17,407 nt of DNA, taken from positions 1-17,407 of the forward strand of contig QHXE01000236.1 of the NCBI GenBank assembly GCA_003222835.1. The letters are read 5' to 3'. Of this stretch, positions 6,761 to 12,159 are shown piece after piece. The notes beneath the pieces were generated by a model that was not told the origin of the DNA, did not search any database, and saw nothing but the letters and a program-made list of their open reading frames with translations. The first letter of the stretch is position 1; each line of letters opens with the position of its first letter. The position numbers and the translations under genes are program-made. This DNA comes from Acidobacteriota bacterium. GTDB taxonomy: Bacteria > Acidobacteriota > Blastocatellia > Pyrinomonadales > Pyrinomonadaceae.

Positions 6761-7777
6761 ATGTTTCCTGAAAAACGTTGCGATCTTCCATGCGTCGATC
6801 GCCTTCCAAGGCAATTCGGCGGTCGTATAATGTCCGCACGGCAGCCAGACCACGTCGAGATCGATTCCGAAGCGTTTCACTTCGGCGATTACCTGACGCG
6901 AAAGATCGACGGGAAAGGTTAAATCGTAACGCGCGGCGATGAAGCGCATCGGCCGTGGCTCCATGTTGAGCAGTCTTGGAATAAAAGGCAGGGGACTGAT
7001 TGGTTTCCAGAATTCGCGCAGCTCGTCAACCGTCAAATGGCTCTCGATTCCCACGCGCACATGTTGCGTGGAAATCCCCTTCCACACTACGTCGGCAACG
7101 TAACCTGAGACATGATTGAAAACGCCGACGTCGATCGCCGCGTCATGTGCGAAGGTGAGAAATCCAATGCATGAACCGATACTGGTTCCCAGGATTCCAA
7201 TGCGTTCCGTACCCTGCTCTCTTAACCAGCGTACGGCAGCGCGGGTGTCCAACACCGCTTGGCGCATCGATTGAATCGTGCGGCCGATGTTTGAGCCGAC
7301 CAGGTGCTCTGCGCGCTCCAGTTCCGGCGGCCGGCGCTCTTCGTGATATGGCAAGGTCAGCCGCAGAGCGGTCATCCCCAAGCCATTGAAGATGCGACAA
7401 GCTTCGACGTGGCTATCAGGTTGTGCGTTCCACTGTGGCAAGACGACAACAGCGGCGCGTGGTTTATTCTTTCGCTCACGTCGCGGCGTGAACAGCCGCG
7501 CGCGCGCAGTGTTGTTTTCCGAAGAAGGGGTCTTGATCGCACTCGTCCACGCCAGGCGATCCCCAGCGAGTTGCCAGTCAGAAATCTCCGGCAAGGCATA
7601 GAAGTCCTCGCTCCGAGCCATCACCCGTTCGGTGTGCTCGCCAAAGACGATATGCGGGTCATCGCCGTTCGCGTGCTCGCGAATAAATTCGGCGCCCCAC
7701 GCAAACGGCCGTACGACGCGATTATCGTCGCGTTTTGTGTGCGCAATCTCGCGCGCGCGCATCAATCTTCCGAACAA
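6755..7777 (-). CDS. Alpha/beta hydrolase, esterase/peptidase-like (ABHD18/DUF2048-type)
   Basis: 340 residues, no signal peptide. The alpha/beta-hydrolase fold is shown by AAVVVLPQWNAQ (108-119, a strand plus probable oxyanion region), a nucleophile elbow G-T-S-I-G with Ser199, a probable acid Asp285 in ARYDLTFP, and catalytic His316 in PCGHYTT. The order and spacing fit a complete triad. The closest resemblance I can name is the ABHD18 / DUF2048 group of hydrolases; the substrate is unknown. The start is TTG at 7777 (possibly the adjacent TTG at 7780): an AGGAG on the minus strand (7787-7791) sits 9 bases upstream of 7777 and no ATG is better placed, the first internal one being codon 6. 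It is divergent from the sulfate operon and converges on the small membrane protein; nothing suggests a shared pathway. Confidence 0.87.
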   Translation of the reverse strand: MFGRLMRAREIAHTKRDDNRVVRPFAWGAEFIREHANGDDPHIVFGEHTERVMARSEDFYALPEISDWQLAGDRLAWTSAIKTPSSENNTARARLFTPRRERKNKPRAAVVVLPQWNAQPDSHVEACRIFNGLGMTALRLTLPYHEERRPPELERAEHLVGSNIGRTIQSMRQAVLDTRAAVRWLREQGTERIGILGTSIGSCIGFLTFAHDAAIDVGVFNHVSGYVADVVWKGISTQHVRVGIESHLTVDELREFWKPISPLPFIPRLLNMEPRPMRFIAARYDLTFPVDLSRQVIAEVKRFGIDLDVVWLPCGHYTTAELPWKAIDAWKIATFFRKHL

Positions 7778-8031
7778 ATCAAAAACTCCTCTATATGGGA
7801 ACTATCGAAATCCAAGAAGGCATCCTAAAGGCTAGCGAACTCTCAAATCAAGGCAGGAACGCGCAACCCTATTATTGTCCCTTTGTAATGGCATAAGTCT
7901 GGAAAAAGCATCCCTAAGATTTCACAGAAAATTAAGCGAGCAGAATACCATTTCCCAAATCTCGGAAATATGCTATAGACCCTGTAGTTAATCCTGGCAG
8001 CTGAAAAGAAGAATCGATTAGCGAACCTGCT
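7778..8031. promoter_or_regulatory. Divergent intergenic region with an inverted repeat before the sulfate operon
   Basis: The 254 bases separate the hydrolase gene (minus) from the transporter operon (plus), so promoters for both should lie here. ATTTCC (7950-7955) and GGAAAT (7964-7969) form an inverted repeat with an 8-base spacer, about 60-80 bases before the first transporter gene, directly followed by an A/T-rich TATGCTATAG. This is a plausible operator and -10 region for a sulfur-responsive regulator, but no named regulator's consensus is matched with confidence. No SAM-riboswitch or other metabolite-riboswitch motif was found. Confidence 0.35.
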
Positions 8032-9114
8032 TTGAGCGGTTCATGGAGGAGGTCTTTTCTCATCAAGAAGCGAACGTCGTTCACAAAGCTCAGAACTGCG
8101 GCGCTAACGATAGCGCTGACCGGCTTGATCGGCGGCAGCAGTTGTCTGCCAAAGCCTCCGTCTGAATCCGGTGGTGGTACGAATATCACGCTCTACGGCT
8201 TTTCGATCATGAAAGAGTCGCTGGAAAAGGCTGTCTATCCGGCTTTCATCGCGAAGTGGAAGAAGGAGCACGGCCAGGATGTGCATTTCACCTCTTCGTT
8301 CGCCGGATCGGAAACGGTCACGAACCAGATTCTACAAGGCGTGAAAGCCCAAATCGCGATTCTTTCAATCGACCGAGATGCGCAACGACTCAAGCAAGGT
8401 GGCTTCGTGACTTCGGACTGGCATGCATTGCCACAGAAAGGGATTGTCAACAAGACGCCGTTTGTGATTTTGGTGCGCAAAGGAAATCCAAAAGGGATTC
8501 ATGATTTCTCGGATCTTGCGAAGGCCGGAATTAGACTGATCCATCCCGATCCAATCAGCTCGGGCGGGGCGCAATGGTCCATCCTGGCGATCTATGGTTC
8601 GGAGCTGGTGAAGTCGCAAAAGCAATCCGGCGAGCCCGATCACGCGCGCGCGCTGCAAATGCTCCAAGCGATCTGGCGCAATGTATTTTCCACGCCGGCT
8701 TCGGCGCGCGAGGCTCGCACCACCTTCGAGCTCGGCAATGGCGACGCACTCGTGACCTATGAACTCGACGCCTTGCTCATGAAAGAAGGCAATCTCAAGG
8801 CCGATGCCGAGATCGTCATTCCCGAAGCAACCATTTTCAGCGAGCATCCCGCAGTTGTAGTTGATCGCAACGTCACAGCCTCTGACCGGCCCATAATCGA
8901 CGCGTTCATGCAGTACCTTTGGAGTGAGGAGGCGCAGCGCGCCTTCGTCAAATTCCATTTCCGCTCCAGCACTAATGAAGCTCTGGATAAAGAAAACAAG
9001 GAACTCGCAACCATCAAATACCCATTTACAGTGGACTATTTCGGCGGTTGGGATAAAGCGTATCCCGAAGTAATCGAAGGAGTCTTTCGCGACTCAGTGC
9101 AAAGGCGAAGGTAA
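8032..9114 (+). CDS. sbp: Sulfate/thiosulfate-type ABC transporter substrate-binding protein
   Basis: A periplasmic binding protein of the sulfate/thiosulfate family. It has FAGSETVTNQILQGVKAQIAILS (residues 90-112, the family's ligand-loop and strand region), VILVRKGNPKGIHDFSDLAKAGI (145-167), and PDPISSGGAQWSILAIYG (172-189), which matches the Sbp/CysP box P-N-P-x-S-S-G-G-A-x-W-x-x-L-A-x-x-G. The first in-frame start is TTG at 8032, without a ribosome site. A very strong GGAGGAGG (8045-8052) is followed 9 bases later by ATC-AAG-AAG (8062), from which the protein would read (M)KKRTSFTKL and run into a normal hydrophobic signal sequence ending GSSC. The true start is therefore probably 8062; see findings. 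Cys38 (long numbering) could be lipidated, although Gly at -3 is atypical. It is first in a four-gene operon. Sulfate is the likely ligand; thiosulfate cannot be excluded. Confidence 0.9.
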   Translation: MSGSWRRSFLIKKRTSFTKLRTAALTIALTGLIGGSSCLPKPPSESGGGTNITLYGFSIMKESLEKAVYPAFIAKWKKEHGQDVHFTSSFAGSETVTNQILQGVKAQIAILSIDRDAQRLKQGGFVTSDWHALPQKGIVNKTPFVILVRKGNPKGIHDFSDLAKAGIRLIHPDPISSGGAQWSILAIYGSELVKSQKQSGEPDHARALQMLQAIWRNVFSTPASAREARTTFELGNGDALVTYELDALLMKEGNLKADAEIVIPEATIFSEHPAVVVDRNVTASDRPIIDAFMQYLWSEEAQRAFVKFHFRSSTNEALDKENKELATIKYPFTVDYFGGWDKAYPEVIEGVFRDSVQRRR

Positions 9115-9120
9115 AAGCAA

Positions 9121-9969
9121 ATGGCGATAAAGCTTACCCCTCTTCGACATGTTCGCGGTTTCGACGTCGCGCGCCCGGTCAGTATCGGCGTGATGTTGGC
9201 GATCATGCTGCCTCTCGTGCTGCTGCCCCTCCTTTCGATTTTTATCTATGGCACGAGCAAAGGACTGGGGACATTCTGGTCGTCGCTGGTTGCCCCGGAA
9301 GCCACCTTTGCGCTCAAGCTTTCGATGGTCACAAGTTTTTGGGCCACGGTATTCAATGTGATCTTCGGCATCTTCGCGGCCTATGTCCTTTCGCGTTACG
9401 ATTTCTGGGGACGCAACGCGGTCATCGTTACGATCTCTCTACCGACGGCGATCCCAACAGCGGTCGCCGGCTTTGCTTTATTGTTACTCTGGGGACCATA
9501 CGGCACGTTAGGCCGGTTATTGAATCCGCAGGGCGTACAGGTGATGTTCACAGCTTACGCGATCATTCTGGCGAACATCTTCGTCACATTCCCGTTGGCA
9601 TTCGGCGTGATCAAGCGGGTGTTCGATACAATGAGCCGTTCGCTGGAAGAGGGGTCGGCAACCATCGGCGCCACGCGTTGGCAAACGTTTTGGCACGTTA
9701 CGTTACCGAGCCTTCGCGGTGCAATCGTCGGTGGCGCGCTTTTGACTTTCGCGCGCGCGGTTGGCGAATTCGGTTCGACGATTTTGGTTTCAGGGAATCT
9801 CGCGGGCCGCACGCAAACCGCGCCGCTCTACATTTTCGCCAAATTCAACGAGGGTCAGATTGAGGCCGCCAACGCAATCGCGATCGTGCTGGCGCTCTTG
9901 TCTTTCGTGATTTTCAGTGTGCTGTTCTTTGCTCGCGACTGGCTGGAATTCGAGGCTCAGGAAGTATGA
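9121..9969 (+). CDS. cysT: Sulfate-type ABC transporter permease (only permease of the operon)
   Basis: 282 residues with six predicted membrane helices (about 19-43, 64-91, 99-123, 141-165, 200-222 and 252-271). The EAA loop that docks with the ATPase is EEGSATIGATRWQTFWHVTLP (176-196). FARAVGEFGSTILVSGNLAGRTQTAPLYIF (210-239) is the signature shared by the CysT, CysW and ModB permeases. Enteric-type sulfate importers use two different permeases; here only one is encoded, directly between the binding protein and the ATPase, so a homodimeric pore as in ModB2 is likely unless a second permease lies elsewhere. The GRTQT/PLYIF stretch is actually rather ModB-like, so CysT versus CysW versus ModB cannot be settled; substrate is called from the binding protein. 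GAAGG (9107-9111) lies 9 bases before the ATG, inside the end of the preceding gene. Confidence 0.9.
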   Translation: MAIKLTPLRHVRGFDVARPVSIGVMLAIMLPLVLLPLLSIFIYGTSKGLGTFWSSLVAPEATFALKLSMVTSFWATVFNVIFGIFAAYVLSRYDFWGRNAVIVTISLPTAIPTAVAGFALLLLWGPYGTLGRLLNPQGVQVMFTAYAIILANIFVTFPLAFGVIKRVFDTMSRSLEEGSATIGATRWQTFWHVTLPSLRGAIVGGALLTFARAVGEFGSTILVSGNLAGRTQTAPLYIFAKFNEGQIEAANAIAIVLALLSFVIFSVLFFARDWLEFEAQEV

Positions 9970-11201
9970 GCGCAAAAATGAGATTGGCTCCCGACACGGA
10001 TCAATTGCATGTGTCATGGGCTCCGGAGCGCGAACGGCGAACCGGGGTTGCCGCCAGTGTGCATGGCCTCAGCAAGCGGTTCAAGAAAACGCAGGTGCTC
10101 CAGGACATTAGCTTCGAGTTAGCGGAAGGTGAGTCGCTCGTCCTGCTCGGCGCGTCGGGCAGTGGCAAGACTACGATCCTGCGCATCATCGCCGGCCTGG
10201 AACAGCCCGACAAAGGTGGTGTCGTCTTACATGGCAAAGACGTGACCGATCTGCCGGCGCGTGAACGTGGGGTGGGCGTCATCTTCCAGGCTTACGCGCT
10301 TTTTCCGCGCATGACGGTCGAGAAGAACATCGGCTATGGCTTGAAGATTCGCAAGCGTCCCCGCAAAGAAAGAAGAGAAACGGTCAGCTCTCTTCTCAAG
10401 TTGGTGAAGTTGGAAGAACATCGCCAGAAATATCCCTGGCAACTCTCCGGTGGACAACAGCAACGAGTGGCGATCGCGCGGACTCTCGCTTACAAGCCGC
10501 AAGTCTTGCTTTTTGACGAACCGTTCGGAGCGTTGGATGCGCAGACGCGCGTGCATCTGCGTCGCGAGATTCGCGCGCTCTTGAAGCAGGTCAAGGTTCC
10601 GTCGATATTCATTACGCACGATCAGGAAGAAGCTCTCGAAATGGGTGACCGCATTGCCGTGCTCAATAACGGTCATTTGGAGCAAGTGGGGACGCCCGAC
10701 GAAGTTTACAATCACCCGGCCACTGAATACGTGGCGACCTTTCTGGGAGCGGCCAATCTTTTAGTGGGCGTCGTGACCCGTGGAGCGATCGAAATCGGCA
10801 CCGCTCGCTTGCCTGCCGAAAAAGAAACCAAACGATTTCGTGAAGGGCAATCGGTTAAGCTGGTCTTTCGTCCCGAGGACGTTTGCATCAGCCAGGATGC
10901 GAACCTGGCGGAAGGATGTCGGCGACTGGCGAACGGTGTGATCGAGGAAGTGAATTTTGTCGGCGCCTACGAGCGTTTGAATATCCGTCTCGATCTGACG
11001 CATCGCCGCCAGTCACAGGACGAGGCTCCACTGTATCAAGTGACCGTTAATACCCCTGAAAGAATGACGGGTGTTCCGATTATGGCCACGCGTCCTAAGC
11101 CCGACGCGAGCGCCACGCGATTTAGAACCGGCGATCGCGTCGCGGTCGGACTAACTTCGTTCAGTGTCCTGCCAAACTATACGCTCGCGAGACAAAGATG
11201 A
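9966..11201 (+). CDS. cysA: Sulfate-type ABC transporter ATP-binding protein
   Basis: 411 residues. Walker A GASGSGKTT (62-70), Q-loop Gln108 in VIFQAYALFP, signature LSGGQQQR (160-167), Walker B VLLFDEP (180-186), D-loop GALD (188-191) and H-loop His218 are all intact. Residues 266-400 form a C-terminal TOBE-like regulatory or dimer domain, as in CysA/MalK-type import ATPases. The ABC module begins only at about residue 30 (ASVHGLSKRFKKTQVLQDI), so the first 28 residues are an extension of unclear relevance. An in-frame ATG four codons in (9978) is an alternative, but the ATG at 9966 overlaps the permease stop by 4 bases (ATGA), the usual sign of translational coupling, and is preferred. It powers uptake by the permease upstream. 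The stop again overlaps the next gene by 4 bases. Confidence 0.93.
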   Translation: MSAKMRLAPDTDQLHVSWAPERERRTGVAASVHGLSKRFKKTQVLQDISFELAEGESLVLLGASGSGKTTILRIIAGLEQPDKGGVVLHGKDVTDLPARERGVGVIFQAYALFPRMTVEKNIGYGLKIRKRPRKERRETVSSLLKLVKLEEHRQKYPWQLSGGQQQRVAIARTLAYKPQVLLFDEPFGALDAQTRVHLRREIRALLKQVKVPSIFITHDQEEALEMGDRIAVLNNGHLEQVGTPDEVYNHPATEYVATFLGAANLLVGVVTRGAIEIGTARLPAEKETKRFREGQSVKLVFRPEDVCISQDANLAEGCRRLANGVIEEVNFVGAYERLNIRLDLTHRRQSQDEAPLYQVTVNTPERMTGVPIMATRPKPDASATRFRTGDRVAVGLTSFSVLPNYTLARQR

Positions 11202-11884
11202 AGCGACTGAATCAATGCTTTAAAAGATTATTTCTAAGTTCAATTCTCCTCGGCGCGACCTGGGGAGCACACGCTCAAACGACAACGCCCGTACCGAAGG
11301 ACGACGTTCAATTTTGGAACGACACACAACTAGCAATACCGATCAGCAAGAAAGTCGACTTCGTAATTCAGGGTACGATCAGAATTCGCAGTAATTTCAG
11401 CAGCGTAGTCGATGGGCGCTGGGGAGTTGGTTGGGTAATTAAAGCCAACAAGTACCTAAGTCTCAATCCATTTTACTTTCATCGCGAAGCTAAGCCGCCT
11501 CATGGCAAGAGTGAATATGAAGACCGGCTTACTCTGGGCGCGACGCTGCGCTTTCCGGCCGGCAAGTTCACGCTGATCGAGCGTAACTGGTTCGAGCGCC
11601 GCTGGCGCGAGCCGCAAGTCGATGCCTGGCGCTATCGCATTCGCGGCCAGATCGAGCATCCGTTTATGATTAAGAAAGCGAAGTTCACGGGGTATGTCGC
11701 TGACGAAGTCTTCTACGACTGGAGCCAGCATGACTGGGTGCGGAACAGATTTGCGGTCGGGGCAAATCACGCCTTCAACAAACATTTCACGCTGGATCTG
11801 TACATCATGCGACAGAACGACGGCCGCACGCGCCCGGGCGACATCATCATTCTCGGATCTCAAATGCGGTTTAGGATGTCGTGA
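11198..11884 (+). CDS. DUF2490-like outer-membrane beta-barrel protein, fourth gene of the sulfate operon
   Basis: 228 residues. A Sec signal peptide is clear: basic KRLNQCFKR, hydrophobic 11-22, then GAHA-QT with cleavage after Ala26. The mature part is built of alternating amphipathic strands with aromatic girdle residues (VQFWNDTQLAIPISKKVDFVI, LSLNPFYFH, IERNWFERRW, YVADEVFYDW) and ends in a short strand MRFRMS. This matches DUF2490-type small outer-membrane beta-barrels, whose YEDR..L and RNRFEYR-like strands are conserved. Its ATG overlaps the cysA stop by 4 bases, so it belongs to the same transcript and is translationally coupled. A role as an outer-membrane pore or channel feeding the sulfate importer is inferred only from this coupling; DUF2490 proteins have no settled function. 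The closing strand ends in Ser rather than Phe or Trp, which is unusual for BAM recognition. Confidence 0.82.
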   Translation: MKRLNQCFKRLFLSSILLGATWGAHAQTTTPVPKDDVQFWNDTQLAIPISKKVDFVIQGTIRIRSNFSSVVDGRWGVGWVIKANKYLSLNPFYFHREAKPPHGKSEYEDRLTLGATLRFPAGKFTLIERNWFERRWREPQVDAWRYRIRGQIEHPFMIKKAKFTGYVADEVFYDWSQHDWVRNRFAVGANHAFNKHFTLDLYIMRQNDGRTRPGDIIILGSQMRFRMS

Positions 11885-11905
11885 TTCGTAGAGCACCTTG
11901 GTCGG

Positions 11906-11929
11906 AACCGCCTGCGATACCGGGCGGTT
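11906..11929. repeat. Short hairpin after the sulfate operon
   Basis: AACCGCC (11906-11912) and GGCGGTT (11923-11929) form a 7-bp stem with a 10-base loop, 22 bases after the DUF2490-like gene. It is not followed by a T-run, so it is a weak terminator candidate at best; it could belong to the same class of intergenic palindromes as those at 1046-1245. Confidence 0.45.
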
Positions 11930-11948
11930 GATCTTAACCACCGGGGCT

Positions 11949-12016
11949 CATCCACAGATTACGCCGATTTCGCAGATTGAACTTCCTGTCTGCTTAATCG
12001 GCGTAATCTGCGGATG
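11949..12016. repeat. Long inverted repeat, 20 of 21 bp paired, 26-base loop
   Basis: The left arm 11949-11969 starts CATCCACAGATTACGCC and the right arm 11996-12016 ends GGCGTAATCTGCGGATG; they pair at 20 of 21 positions (one A/G difference). The loop repeats CGCAGATT from the left arm in part. It lies between the plus-strand sulfate operon and the terminator of the minus-strand gene. It may be a bidirectional transcription stop, a palindromic mobile repeat of the REP/MITE kind, or a protein-binding site; no coding capacity is seen. Confidence 0.75.
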
Positions 12017-12088
12017 TACTACTGCGACGTGGTCCCTGATTCGCGCCCGCAAATTTGTTTATTAGTGAAAACGCGCTAAGCCGAGCAC

Positions 12089-12123
12089 AAAAATCACCGG
12101 CAGGTTTTCGGGCCTGCCGGTGA
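12089..12123 (-). terminator. Rho-independent terminator of the Ig-repeat secreted protein gene
   Basis: TCACCGGCAGG (12094-12104) and CCTGCCGGTGA (12113-12123) are an 11-bp perfect stem with an 8-base loop. On the minus strand it is followed directly by TTTTTG (complement of 12089-12093). It lies 36 bases beyond the minus-strand stop at 12160, the right place and orientation. A 16-bp perfect palindrome (12133-12148, CGGATCTT/AAGATCCG) sits between gene and terminator. Confidence 0.88.
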
Positions 12124-12159
12124 CTTGCCTGCCGGATCTTAAGATCCGCGGAGCGAGAT

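Noticed and set aside
7828..8031. SAM or other sulfur-related riboswitch before the sulfate operon
   Set aside because: No conserved core motif or long leader hairpins could be found by eye; only the short dyad at 7950-7969 stands out.
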